A stretch of DNA of 51,044 nucleotides from an uncultured Clostridia bacterium. GTDB lineage: Bacteria; Bacillota; Clostridia; Christensenellales; Borkfalkiaceae. Positions within the stretch are counted from its first letter, which is position 1. Each line of letters begins with the position of its first letter. Location: positions 1 to 51,044 of the forward strand of contig CANQWO010000011.1 of NCBI GenBank assembly GCA_947627565.1, read 5' to 3'. Below the pieces are notes generated by a model that did no database searches, was not told the origin of the DNA, and worked only from the letters and a program-made list of their open reading frames with translations. A program made the translations under genes and the position numbers. This document shows positions 1 to 6,164 of this stretch, piece after piece.

Positions 1-500
1 TTGCAGGCTTCGTTCCATCTTTGGAGTTGATATTCGCGGCTCTCCCAAATGCACTTGAAGTCGCGCCCGTCGAAACGGTAGATAGCGAGGACTTCACCGA
101 TGGCGCAATCAAAGAAGGCTTCGTTATTTTCATTGCGGGCGACAGCAACATTCTCCTCCCCCGTAATGCCAGAGATGAAGCGTATAATATCGCCCTTCTG
201 AATTTGCGGTCTGTCCGCGAACTTCTCTTCAGCCATACTCACATCCCGACGGGCAAGCATACTGTCCGTCCAATGGTACGGGAGAAGTTCTCCGCTCTCC
301 GACGCGAGCCGATACCAATTTTCGCCCGTGTTCTTATACTCCTGCACTTCTTCGATGACAGCGCGCTCTCCCGCATAGTCGTTCATACTGAAGTCGTAAA
401 CGCAATGCGCCTCGCAATAGATTTTCCCCTTCTCTTGCCCGCGCTCTTTCGCTACCTCGTGCCAATCGCGAATGATAACCTTATCTCCGATTTTGTACAT
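1..500 (-). CDS. Hypothetical protein, C-terminus beyond window edge
   Basis: An open reading frame begins at ATG 500 (MYKIGDKVIIRDWHEV) and runs without a stop to the left edge, giving at least 166 residues. The start is preceded by a GGGAGACG ribosome site and overlaps the last 20 bases of the upstream zinc-ribbon gene, so the two are probably translationally coupled. The N-terminus (KIGDKVIIR, then AGERAVIEEV and YRLASESG) resembles the small SH3-like beta-barrels common in phage and ICE proteins, but I recognise no family. A later segment (QIQKGDIIRFISG) looks like a second similar barrel. The complementary strand is also open here, but it has no ribosome site and an unconvincing protein. 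Function unknown. Confidence 0.7.
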   Translation of the reverse strand, partial: MYKIGDKVIIRDWHEVAKERGQEKGKIYCEAHCVYDFSMNDYAGERAVIEEVQEYKNTGENWYRLASESGELLPYHWTDSMLARRDVSMAEEKFADRPQIQKGDIIRFISGITGEENVAVARNENNEAFFDCAIGEVLAIYRFDGRDFKCIWESREYQLQRWNEAC

Positions 501-729
501 ATTTACGTCTCCCACAGAATTTCTTTTCCCGATAGGGCTTCACTTCCCATTCACATCCGCATTTACACTGAAATTCGATTTTAGTAACTCCTTTCGTAGT
601 GATAGTCGTACAAACGCATTGTGGAGACGAGGAGGCTCCGCAATTTGGACATATTTTTGCCTCATTAAAGTACTCTTCCGCTGCCACAAAGTCGTAGGGA
701 TGCCGCGTGATTTTCTTCTTCACTTTCAT
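481..729 (-). CDS. Small zinc-ribbon protein
   Basis: This 82-residue protein has a cysteine pattern typical of a zinc ribbon: CPNC, then CVC, then CKCGC about 20 residues later, followed by a basic tail ending KYVQNRR. Start ATG 729 is chosen over an in-frame ATG at 795 because GGGAGG lies just upstream of 729. An extended -10 (TGGTAGAAT, near 761-769 on the minus strand) precedes it. The gene overlaps the next one by 20 bases. Small zinc-ribbon proteins of this kind are frequent in phage and conjugative element cargo, where they are usually uncharacterised; DNA or RNA binding is only an inference. Confidence 0.75.
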   Translation of the reverse strand: MKVKKKITRHPYDFVAAEEYFNEAKICPNCGASSSPQCVCTTITTKGVTKIEFQCKCGCEWEVKPYREKKFCGRRKYVQNRR

Positions 730-842
730 ATGAAATTCCTCCCGCTGAACTTGTGGCACTATTCTACCAACTCTTTTGGGACCCCGCTTGCGCAAACTGC
801 CAAAAATTTATAAGAAAAAGAAAAAAGTTTTTGATTATCACA

Positions 843-874
843 AAATAAAAAGCCGAGGCTCCTTTGCCCCGACT
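843..874 (-). terminator. Rho-independent terminator after the KilA-N gene
   Basis: On the minus strand AGTCGGGGC and GCCTCGGCT form a nine-pair stem (two G-T pairs) around a six-base loop, followed by TTTTATTTTG. It lies about 30 bases after the stop of the KilA-N gene. Confidence 0.75.
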
Positions 875-903
875 TTTTCGGTTTCAATATCCTATGCCAC
901 GAT

Positions 904-1734
904 TCAATCTTTTTTATCGCTCAACAGATGAGAGGTGTCGATTTGTTGCAGGACCCGAAGTTGCGAACGGGCCATGTTGTTGAGCTGGACAAGCCGCTCT
1001 GCCTGCGAAATCCCTTGCTCGATGAGGATCGCATTGTAGCTTTCCATGTTGGCAATCACCAAAAGCTGCTCTATCGTGGCGTAATCGCGGATGTTGCCCT
1101 TGAGTGTCGGATTCTTCTTGCGCCACTCGGCAGCCCTCATCCCGAAGAGAGCGACGTTGAGAAGATCCGCTTCATCGGCATAAACGTATTTGAGCTGTTC
1201 TTCGGTAAGCGTCGGAACAATGTTCTCCTTGATCGCGTCAGTGTGGATGCGATAGTTGACCTTGGCGAGTTCCCGCTTGGCGGACCATTCGAGTTCTTTC
1301 TGTTCCTGCGATTTGAGACGCTGAAATTCGGTGATCAGATATAACTTGAACTCGGGACTCAACCAACTTGCGAACTCAAAGGCAATATCTCGATGAGCAA
1401 ATGTACCTACACTGTATTTCCCCGCACCCGGAACTATTCCGATAGCATTGAATCCCTCTTTCCAACGTTTCGGCGTCATTGTAAAACGGTTATATCCCAC
1501 TTCCTCGATTTTAATTCTGCGCATTTCCACGGAATTAAAATCGGGATTGTTTATCTCTTCCCAAAGGCTGTAAAAAGCGAAAGAATCCTTATTGGACATC
1601 CAATTCCTAACGACTCCGGATGGGTCATGGGGATTGTAATATTTCGCTAAATCTGTAAGCGATATATAATCATCTTTATCGATTCGTTTGTATCTTACAC
1701 TTAATCCATTTACGTTTATCTCTTTGCTTGCCAT
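904..1734 (-). CDS. KilA-N domain protein
   Basis: A 276-residue protein with a KilA-N domain in its N-terminal half. The diagnostic stretch runs from YISLTDLAKYYNP (about residues 23-35) through the GIVPGAGKYSVGTFAHRDIA region to FASWLSPEFKLYLITEFQRL (about 122-141), which is characteristic of KilA-N/Bro/Ant-type proteins. The C-terminal half is helical and charged and probably serves for oligomerisation. KilA-N proteins are DNA-binding proteins of phages, plasmids and genomic islands, and some act as antirepressors. The start at 1734 follows GGAGAG. A terminator follows at 843-874. It is a clear mobile-element marker, but its target is unknown. Confidence 0.9.
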   Translation of the reverse strand: MASKEINVNGLSVRYKRIDKDDYISLTDLAKYYNPHDPSGVVRNWMSNKDSFAFYSLWEEINNPDFNSVEMRRIKIEEVGYNRFTMTPKRWKEGFNAIGIVPGAGKYSVGTFAHRDIAFEFASWLSPEFKLYLITEFQRLKSQEQKELEWSAKRELAKVNYRIHTDAIKENIVPTLTEEQLKYVYADEADLLNVALFGMRAAEWRKKNPTLKGNIRDYATIEQLLVIANMESYNAILIEQGISQAERLVQLNNMARSQLRVLQQIDTSHLLSDKKD

Positions 1735-1825
1735 AATGCTCTCCTTTGTAACCGTGCCGAATTTGATACGGTTGATGATAGGAAAATCGGAAATTCCGAA
1801 TAATCTCTATCCTTGATGGGTTCGC

Positions 1826-2218
1826 CTACTCTTCGATTATCTCGACAAGTGCCTTTTGGAGAACTGCGGAAAAGTTCACGCCTTGCGCCGTCGCTTTCTT
1901 ATCGAGCCATGCGGGAATGGTGCAGTTTTTCCGAATGCTGCGGTTGTCGTTCTTTTCCCGATAGGCGGTAAAATCGACCTCGACGAGCGTCACGATTTCA
2001 TTTTCTGCGGCTTCGGGTTTCATGGTAACGCCCTTCGGGATCTCCCGCTTTGCGTCCTCTTCGCTGATCCCCCAAATACCGATACAGTCCTTCGCCATAG
2101 CAATGCAGTCCTCGATGTCCTTGCCTTGCGTATACAAGTCCAGATCGGGAACATACACCGAAAAATATTTCTCCCCGTTTTCGGGGGGTGTGATGATGAT
2201 CGCGTAAATACTTTTCAT
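1826..2218 (-). CDS. hicB: HicB family antitoxin
   Basis: A 130-residue antitoxin of the HicB family. The N-terminal part (YAIIITPPENGEKYFSVYVPDLDLYTQGKD) is the partial RNase H-like fold that covers the toxin, and the C-terminus (RSIRKNCTIPAWLDKKATAQ) is a ribbon-helix-helix segment expected to bind the operator. In this family HicB neutralises HicA, an mRNA interferase, and represses its own operon. It begins 16 bases after hicA with a GAGG site and is co-transcribed from the promoter at 2431-2459. The order toxin then antitoxin is the usual hicAB arrangement. Confidence 0.92.
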   Translation of the reverse strand: MKSIYAIIITPPENGEKYFSVYVPDLDLYTQGKDIEDCIAMAKDCIGIWGISEEDAKREIPKGVTMKPEAAENEIVTLVEVDFTAYREKNDNRSIRKNCTIPAWLDKKATAQGVNFSAVLQKALVEIIEE

Positions 2219-2234
2219 TGTTCTTCACCTCGCT

Positions 2235-2408
2235 TTATTTCAGGTTGTGCTTTTTGATGAGAGCTTTTGCAAGCCGTTCGTTGATCTCGCTGTGTCGCGG
2301 GATCGCTTCGCTCTTTTCGCCGTTCGAGTAAACGGTGTGATTGCCGCCCTCGCGCTCCAATCGCCAGCCGTTTCGCTCAAACAGTTTTATCAAGTCTTTC
2401 CTTTTCAT
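2235..2408 (-). CDS. hicA: HicA family mRNA interferase toxin
   Basis: A 57-residue protein that is easy to miss because of its length. It starts MKRKDLIKLFERNGWRLE and contains GGNHTVYSNG, the HicA signature in which the histidine (residue 24) is the catalytic residue of the double-stranded RNA-binding-like fold, followed by IPRHSEINERLAKALIKK. The length and motif order match known HicA toxins, which degrade mRNA when HicB is lost. No residue of the motif is missing, so it is probably active. Transcription comes from a consensus promoter 22 bases upstream; the ribosome site is weak. Confidence 0.92.
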   Translation of the reverse strand: MKRKDLIKLFERNGWRLEREGGNHTVYSNGEKSEAIPRHSEINERLAKALIKKHNLK

Positions 2409-2430
2409 CTGCAATCTCTTTACACTCTAT

Positions 2431-2459
2431 ATTATACGCATTTATACGCATTATGTCAA
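2431..2459 (-). promoter_or_regulatory. hicAB promoter with operator repeats
   Basis: On the minus strand TTGACA (2454-2459) and TATAAT (2431-2436) are separated by exactly 17 bases. The spacer and the -10 contain two direct copies of AATGCGTATA spaced 11 bp apart, one helical turn, which is a likely HicB operator. Confidence 0.88.
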
Positions 2460-2652
2460 GCGTTTCAAGAAAGATTTTCTTCTTCAACAACGATAAACTG
2501 CCATACAAAATCATAAATTTGAACATGAGGAAGAGGAGCAACCAAAAACTGAACAAGAGGTGGGTGAGATGGGCAATACGGGATATACAATTCCTTTTGG
2601 GAAATCCCCATCGAAAAAGTACGGGGGGGTGGTGCGGTTGTTCCCCCCGTCA

Positions 2653-2687
2653 ACACATATCCATTATACCATATAATGGTAATGTGT
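2653..2687. repeat. 35-bp imperfect palindrome
   Basis: Two 16-base arms (ACACATATCCATTATA and TATAATGGTAATGTGT) match in 14 of 16 positions around a three-base centre. It lies in a stretch with no convincing gene. It could be a binding site for an element-encoded protein; a TATAAT occurs in each arm, on opposite strands. Confidence 0.7.
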
Positions 2688-2699
2688 TCGGGCTGTTTT

Positions 2700-3496
2700 C
2701 CCCCTTTCCCACTCTCCCTTGGCGGCAACGCTGGAACGCAAGCGGGGCGGGATTTGCTCCCGATCTTGGCGGGGCTGCTATGTCTCTATGAACAGGCCGC
2801 CGCTGTGATGACATTCTCCCATCCTTTTTGCGGTTTCGGGTGCTCTTCGTCCTTCTTGTTTAGATATCCGCTTGGCGTGGTCTCTCTCCTCTTCGTGTTT
2901 CTTCTTCTGTTTAGGCTTGTTTCTCCCCTCTCTTCTTTTTTTCTTTGCTCTCAGGCGTTATGCTCTTATATGTTGTTATACTAAACTATACTATATAATT
3001 AAATTTATATTTTAGATAGCTTGTATATATAAATAGGCTTCATCAATTCCCATATTTTCAAGAAAGAAAAAAGAATAAGAGAAAAAAGAAAAGGGGCGCG
3101 GGCTTTGGCTCTCCTCTGCTCCCTCTCTCTCGGGGGTGTGGTAGTGCTTGGCTCGTGCCTCTTCTCTCTTTGTCTTGGGCTTGCCTTGCGTTGCCGCTCT
3201 TGGTGCCGTCGTCGTGCGGTGGCAACGGTGCCGTGCGGGTGTCCGTCCGGGGGCAGGTGCGCGGGGCTTCGTCGGGGCTGTCCCCTCTTCTGTTCGCCGG
3301 GGCGACGATCTGCGCGGGCGGGTGGTGCGCTTGGGGGCGGGCTTCGCCTCGGGGCTTTGCTTTCGCTCCCGCTTTCCGCTTGGGTTCTCCGCTCCGGTGG
3401 CTTGGGGTCCGGGCGCGTCTCCTCTCACCGTCGGAGGGGCGGCGGCTTCCGCTTGTCCCCCTGGCGGGGCTTGGCTTTGCGGGTTCGGTCGGAGGG
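2700..3496. other. Stretch without a convincing gene
   Basis: From 2700 to 3060 the sequence is pyrimidine-rich on the plus strand and AT-rich near 2980-3060. From about 3080 it becomes extremely GC-rich and nearly stop-free in several frames on both strands, giving low-complexity proline/arginine or glycine/arginine translations. None of these frames has a good ribosome site, a recognisable domain or a stable codon preference. One minus-strand frame beginning at GTG 3534 is the least bad candidate. I treat the stretch as noncoding or decayed DNA. Confidence 0.5.
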
Positions 3497-3661
3497 TTAC
3501 CGCTCCACGATGGCGGCGGGGCTTTTGCCGTCACGATCTGCGCGGGGCGGCTCTCCCTCGCTCGGATTCATGGCGGGCGCGATGTCCCGCTCTCCCGTCT
3601 CCCCCGTTCCGCTTGGTCGTCCCATCTCGATGAGCTGGGCGCGGGGCTGTATCAGCTCCAT
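3497..3661 (-). CDS. Possible small ORF overlapping brnA
   Basis: A 54-residue frame starts at ATG 3661, overlaps the last ten bases of brnA and ends in a hydrophilic, proline-rich tail. It would be the third gene of the brnTA operon. It has no clear ribosome site and no recognised domain, so translational coupling would be required. It may equally be chance reading in the GC-rich block. Confidence 0.25.
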   Translation of the reverse strand: MELIQPRAQLIEMGRPSGTGETGERDIAPAMNPSEGEPPRADRDGKSPAAIVER

Positions 3662-3861
3662 AAAACGCTTGGCTTCTTTTGGCTCTTGGCGCAATCCGTT
3701 AGATACAAATTGATTAGGGTTTGATACGGGATACCGATGGATTCCGATAGCTTTTTGAAATACTCGACAGTTTCGCAATCAAGGTTGATTGTAACTTGTC
3801 TTTTCAACTTTGGCAGATAAGGGTTTTTTCTTGCGTTTGAAAAATCATATTCCGTTTTCAT
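3652..3861 (-). CDS. brnA: BrnA-like antitoxin
   Basis: This 69-residue protein begins MKTEYDFSNARKNPYLPKLK and continues QVTINLDCETVEYFKKLSESIGIPYQTLINLYL. That is the BrnA pattern: a short linker that binds the toxin, then a ribbon-helix-helix DNA-binding domain (RQVTINLD strand, two helices). The start is fixed by AAAGGAGGTGACAGC directly upstream and lies 4 bases after the toxin stop. The family neutralises BrnT and autoregulates the operon. Upstream in-frame codons exist but overlap the toxin gene and lack a ribosome site. Confidence 0.88.
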   Translation of the reverse strand: MKTEYDFSNARKNPYLPKLKRQVTINLDCETVEYFKKLSESIGIPYQTLINLYLTDCAKSQKKPSVLWS

Positions 3862-3865
3862 GCTG

Positions 3866-4153
3866 TCACCTCCTTTCATATGCGCTTGCCTCGTTCTTCG
3901 TTGCCTTACGGGCAGAAATGATTCGAATGATTTCCGCCGATTCTCGGTAGCAATGGCAAACAATAAGCAAATTTGCCCGATTGCTCATACCCAAAATAAT
4001 AAAACGTTCTTCTTCTTGCGAATGGTCCGGGTCATCAATTAAAAGTGCGTTTTCGTCGTAGAAAACGGTCTTTGCTTCCTCAAAAGAAATGCCGTGCTTC
4101 TTTTGGTTGGTTGCGTTCTTGTTCTCGTCCCACTCAAATTTTATCGCTTCCAT
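3866..4153 (-). CDS. brnT: BrnT family ribonuclease toxin
   Basis: A 95-residue protein beginning MEAIKFEWDENKNATNQKKHGISFEEAKTVF, the hallmark N-terminus of BrnT toxins (WDExKxxxNxxKHGISFEEA), followed by DPDHSQEEERFIILGMS and a C-terminal IIRIISARKATKNEASAYERR. BrnT has a RelE-like fold and cleaves RNA; the conserved arginine and glutamate of RIISARKAT are present. The start at 4153 sits only 6 bases after the -10 element, so the mRNA is expected to be leaderless; an in-frame ATG farther upstream at 4210 lies beyond the promoter and is rejected. Confidence 0.92.
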   Translation of the reverse strand: MEAIKFEWDENKNATNQKKHGISFEEAKTVFYDENALLIDDPDHSQEEERFIILGMSNRANLLIVCHCYRESAEIIRIISARKATKNEASAYERR

Positions 4154-4188
4154 AATTATATTATAATTATTTCGTGTCGTTTTGTCAA
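4152..4188 (-). promoter_or_regulatory. brnTA promoter and palindromic operator
   Basis: TTGACA (4183-4188) and TATAAT (4160-4165) are 17 bases apart on the minus strand. A perfect 19-bp palindrome (4152-4170, arms ATAATTATA and TATAATTAT) covers the -10 and the start codon, a fitting site for BrnA autorepression. The -10 to ATG distance predicts a leaderless transcript. Confidence 0.88.
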
Positions 4189-4235
4189 GGGCGTCGCGGA
4201 AAATTTTCAAGGAAAATATTCCCTCCGTCCTCGGC

Positions 4236-4547
4236 TTATTCCTCGGCGCTGTCCATCCCGTCGCCGTCGGGGGCTTCCTGCGCCTCTTCTGCTGCCTCGT
4301 TGCGGGGTTTTAATGTCCCCGTCTCGCGGTCATAGTCGCGCCGCAAGTCGTCTCCCTGCGCGATCCGATCTGCAACGCGTTTCAAGGCTTCCGCGTTCGT
4401 CAACCCGACGGACTGCAAGGCCGCTTTGATCCGCTCCGCCTCGGCGGGGCTTACAGTCGCGCCGATCGTCTTTTGCAAGCCTTTTACGCCTCCGCGCTTC
4501 TCCCTATATCGCTTTGTGGCTCTTTTCTGTGCTTCTGATGTCGCCAT
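4236..4547 (-). CDS. Small probable DNA-binding protein
   Basis: A 103-residue hydrophilic protein starting MATSEAQKRATKRYREKRGG, followed by TIGATVSPAEAERIKAALQSVGLTNAEALKRVADRI and an acidic tail. The core resembles the Arc/ribbon-helix-helix proteins of phages and plasmids (a short strand, then two helices), which bind DNA as dimers, but I cannot name the family. The ATG at 4547 is preceded by GGAGG and AAGGA; an in-frame ATG at 4565 is possible but sits inside the 3' arm of a leader hairpin. It has its own consensus promoter and is transcribed away from the small plus-strand genes, as a regulator of the element would be. Confidence 0.7.
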   Translation of the reverse strand: MATSEAQKRATKRYREKRGGVKGLQKTIGATVSPAEAERIKAALQSVGLTNAEALKRVADRIAQGDDLRRDYDRETGTLKPRNEAAEEAQEAPDGDGMDSAEE

Positions 4548-4564
4548 GCTTCCTTGTGCCTCCA

Positions 4565-4623
4565 TGCCCCTTTGCGGGGCTGTTTTTGCCTAAAATTATA
4601 GCACGGCGGCGGGCGTTTGTCAA
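4565..4623 (-). promoter_or_regulatory. Consensus promoter with leader hairpin
   Basis: TTGACA (4618-4623) and TATAAT (4595-4600) are 17 bases apart on the minus strand. Between the -10 and the gene the leader contains a GCCCC-GCAAA-GGGGC hairpin next to the ribosome site. Confidence 0.88.
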
Positions 4624-4674
4624 TAACTTTTTTATATCATTTTTGCTATAAGCTATACTTATACATAATCACTA

Positions 4675-4699
4675 TTGCCATAAGTAATTCAAATGGCAA
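4675..4699. promoter_or_regulatory. Inverted repeat between divergent promoters
   Basis: TTGCCAT and ATGGCAA are separated by 11 bases in the AT-rich region between the divergent promoters at 4618 and 4726. It is a candidate operator for the adjacent small DNA-binding protein. Confidence 0.4.
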
Positions 4700-4725
4700 A
4701 GCTGTACATTTATGCCATAAATCTA

Positions 4726-4754
4726 TTGACTTCTATATTCATTGGTGATATAAT
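4726..4754 (+). promoter_or_regulatory. Promoter of the small plus-strand ORFs
   Basis: TTGACT and TATAAT are 17 bases apart. The leader that follows contains an inverted repeat GGTTGAGG/CCTCAACC (4769-4801) ending just before the AAGGAGGT ribosome site. Confidence 0.85.
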
Positions 4755-4816
4755 ATGTAATGTAAACAGGTTGAGGAAACGCGCAGGTCGTGACCTCAAC
4801 CGAAGGAGGTGAAAAC

Positions 4817-4948
4817 GTGGTCTTTATCAACGGCATCAAGGCAACGCAAGCGGACTTAATCGCCCTGAAGCGCAACCTCGAAAACGGAAAAGACCGCATC
4901 AAGCGGGCGCGGGTCTGGCAAGGCAAGCTCCTGCTTGAAACGGTCTAA
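4817..4948 (+). CDS. 43-residue ICE-type small protein
   Basis: A GTG start at 4817 with an excellent AAGGAGGTGAAAAC site gives a 43-residue protein whose N-terminus reads VVFINGIKATQADLIALKRN. Similar tiny ORFs, with an INGIKAT-like N-terminus followed by a charged helix, occur in conjugative transposons of Bacillota, where their role is unknown. It has its own promoter (4726-4754), a 5' leader hairpin and a downstream terminator, so it forms a complete transcription unit. The minus-strand frame across the same bases is an antisense shadow. Confidence 0.65.
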   Translation: MVFINGIKATQADLIALKRNLENGKDRIKRARVWQGKLLLETV

Positions 4949-4971
4949 CCGATAGAACAGCGTCACACCCC

Positions 4972-5010
4972 ATAGGCTTGACACCTGCTAAAAGCCTATC
5001 ACATTTTTTT
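4972..5010 (+). terminator. Terminator after the 43-residue ORF
   Basis: ATAGGCTT and AAGCCTAT form an eight-pair stem around a 12-base loop, followed by CACA and seven T residues. Confidence 0.7.
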
Positions 5011-5363
5011 CGGATTGTCAAGATAAAATCGAAAGATTTTTCAAAAATAGTCACTTGCCCCTCTCGGGGCGTCCCCGCCGCTGGCGGGTCAGCGAAAATT
5101 GACAACTGAACAGCCCCGCGCCGTTGGGAAGGGCGCGACGGTTTAAGGCTTCCCCCCTGCCGCGCGGGGGTTAAGATTTGCGCGCGGGTATGTTCGGCGG
5201 GCGTTACGGCTTTGCCCGTCGAGAGAGGCAAGAATCACAAGCCGCCGCGCCTTCGGGCGCGTGTGTCGGTCTGATGATGGCGTGGGTCGTTCCCCGCCGA
5301 AACGGTGAACAGATTCCCACGGGGATCCCACCGTCACCGAAAACCCATTAGGAGGAACAGATC
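5011..5363 (+). other. GC-rich, hairpin-rich leader region
   Basis: No gene is evident in these 350 bases. The region contains several short GC-rich inverted repeats (for example CCCC-TCTC-GGGGC at 5058-5070 and CCGCC-GCT-GGCGG near 5088) and leads directly into the ribosome site of the 98-residue ORF. It may be a structured untranslated leader, an origin-like region of the element, or neutral DNA. I cannot match it to a known RNA family. Confidence 0.35.
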
Positions 5364-5660
5364 ATGAAGAAATTTGAGGTCGGAAAAGTTTACTCAAACT
5401 TTTGGCGGCAATGCTTTGAGAATGGAACGGAAATCCCGCTCGGGGTACCCATGATCCGTGTCATGAAACGCGCGGGAAATCGGCTCTACTGCGTCATGGT
5501 AAATTCCTTGGGGCGGGCCCATAGCCCGTTCAAAGACTACTACGTCATCAAAATTAAAGGCGATCGGGAAATGATCGACGACGGCTTGGCGACATACTAT
5601 GCGAGTTGCGAGGTCGGGAGATATGGTAGACGCTTACTTCCGAAATGTATGGGAAAATGA
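5364..5660 (+). CDS. 98-residue ORF with an altered C-terminus
   Basis: The start has a strong AGGAGGAACAGATC site and the first ~80 residues (MKKFEVGKVYSNFWRQCFEN and onwards, including IRVMKRAGNRLYCVMVNSLG) read like a compact genuine domain. The last residues (GRYGRRLLPKCMGK) are read out of frame through DNA that in another frame encodes the catalytic end of an integrase. The natural C-terminus has therefore probably been lost at a deletion junction near 5612-5625. I recognise no family; such ORFs are common in conjugative elements. Confidence 0.65.
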   Translation: MKKFEVGKVYSNFWRQCFENGTEIPLGVPMIRVMKRAGNRLYCVMVNSLGRAHSPFKDYYVIKIKGDREMIDDGLATYYASCEVGRYGRRLLPKCMGK

Positions 5661-5925
5661 AAAAGGACATAAACTGCACGACTTACGCCATACGTTCGGC
5701 ACCATCCAAAACAAAGTAGAGTTGGTAGATATAAAAACCGTCTCGCTATGGATGGGGCATTCAACGATAAAAACAACCGTCGAGACATACGACCACCCCG
5801 AGCAGTTAGATAGCGGAACGTTCCTACGAGGGGATTTAAGCAACGAGGAGAAAACCGCCGTTTATCGTGAGAAGTACGGCGGTATTTTAATGCTCATCGA
5901 AAGGTTTATCGGCGGCGAAAAGTAG
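5612..5925 (+). pseudogene. int: Tyrosine integrase, C-terminal fragment
   Basis: The frame retains only the last ~105 residues of a tyrosine recombinase: LHDLRHTFGT with the second catalytic arginine and HxxR-type motif, LWMGHSTIKTT, and ETYDHPEQLD with the nucleophilic tyrosine. The N-terminal arm-binding and core-binding domains and the first catalytic arginine are absent. An ATG at 5599 keeps the frame open but has no ribosome site. Full integrases of this type are about 350-400 residues. The fragment lies about 120 bases from a tRNA-Ser fragment, the expected place for an integrase at the end of an integrated element. Confidence 0.85.
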
Positions 5926-5960
5926 GCTTTTTACCACGGATTTACCAAAAAAACGGCACG

Positions 5961-6013
5961 AAAAAAGCCGACCTCAACACTATATCTTGTGATGATACTT
6001 GTTAAAGTCGGCT
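5961..6013 (-). terminator. Minus-strand terminator at the element junction
   Basis: On the minus strand AGCCGAC and GTCGGCT, extended by several more pairs, form a long stem followed by six T residues. It would stop transcripts entering from the chromosomal side (hydrogenase direction). Confidence 0.65.
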
Positions 6014-6042
6014 ATATGTTGCGCTTGCTTGCCGTCGGAGAG

Positions 6043-6082
6043 ATTTCGAATCGTGCGCGTTCAGCCGCTCCGCCATCTCTGC
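6043..6082 (-). pseudogene. tRNA-Ser(CGA), first 40 nucleotides only
   Basis: On the minus strand the sequence reads as the 5' part of a serine tRNA: acceptor strand GCAGAGA, TG at positions 8-9, a D-arm closed by GCG/CGC, anticodon-stem strand CACGA and loop TTCGAAA with anticodon CGA. Pairing fails from position 41 on, and no variable arm, T-arm or CCA follows. The break lies in the anticodon region next to an integrase fragment, so I read it as an attachment-site half rather than a functional tRNA. A short TCTCTCC that could pair with most of the acceptor strand follows directly; an internal deletion is the alternative. Confidence 0.65.
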
Positions 6083-6164
6083 ATCAAAGCTATCTTATTT
6101 TACACGATTTCCCTCCAAAAATCAACCGTTTTCAGCCAATAATTCGCGTTTTCCCGCGAAAATT

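Larger units (their letters stand above)
1..6082. mobile_element. Right end of a decayed integrative element
   Basis: Several signs mark this stretch as accessory DNA. It carries a KilA-N protein, two toxin-antitoxin modules, small ICE-like ORFs and a tyrosine-integrase C-terminus, and it stops at a tRNA-Ser fragment (6043-6082), beyond which genes are ordinary chromosomal ones. Base composition is patchy: AT-rich spacers alternate with a very GC-rich block at 3080-3650, unlike the even GC-rich genes to the right. The left boundary lies outside the window. No relaxase, conjugation or replication gene is recognisable in what is visible, and the integrase is truncated, so the element is probably immobile on its own. 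Type (ICE, prophage or mobilisable element) is undecided. Confidence 0.6.

Noticed and set aside
3105-3724. Long plus-strand open frames of about 160-200 codons
   Set aside because: They lie in the GC-extreme block where several frames are open, give low-complexity protein, have no ribosome site, and run antisense to brnA at their ends.
4723-4926. A 67-codon minus-strand frame with a basic N-terminus
   Set aside because: It is antisense to the 43-aa ORF, which has a promoter, an ideal ribosome site and a terminator.
6020-6090. A complete tRNA-Ser
   Set aside because: The anticodon stem does not close, and no variable arm, T-arm or CCA follows; only positions 1-40 are present.
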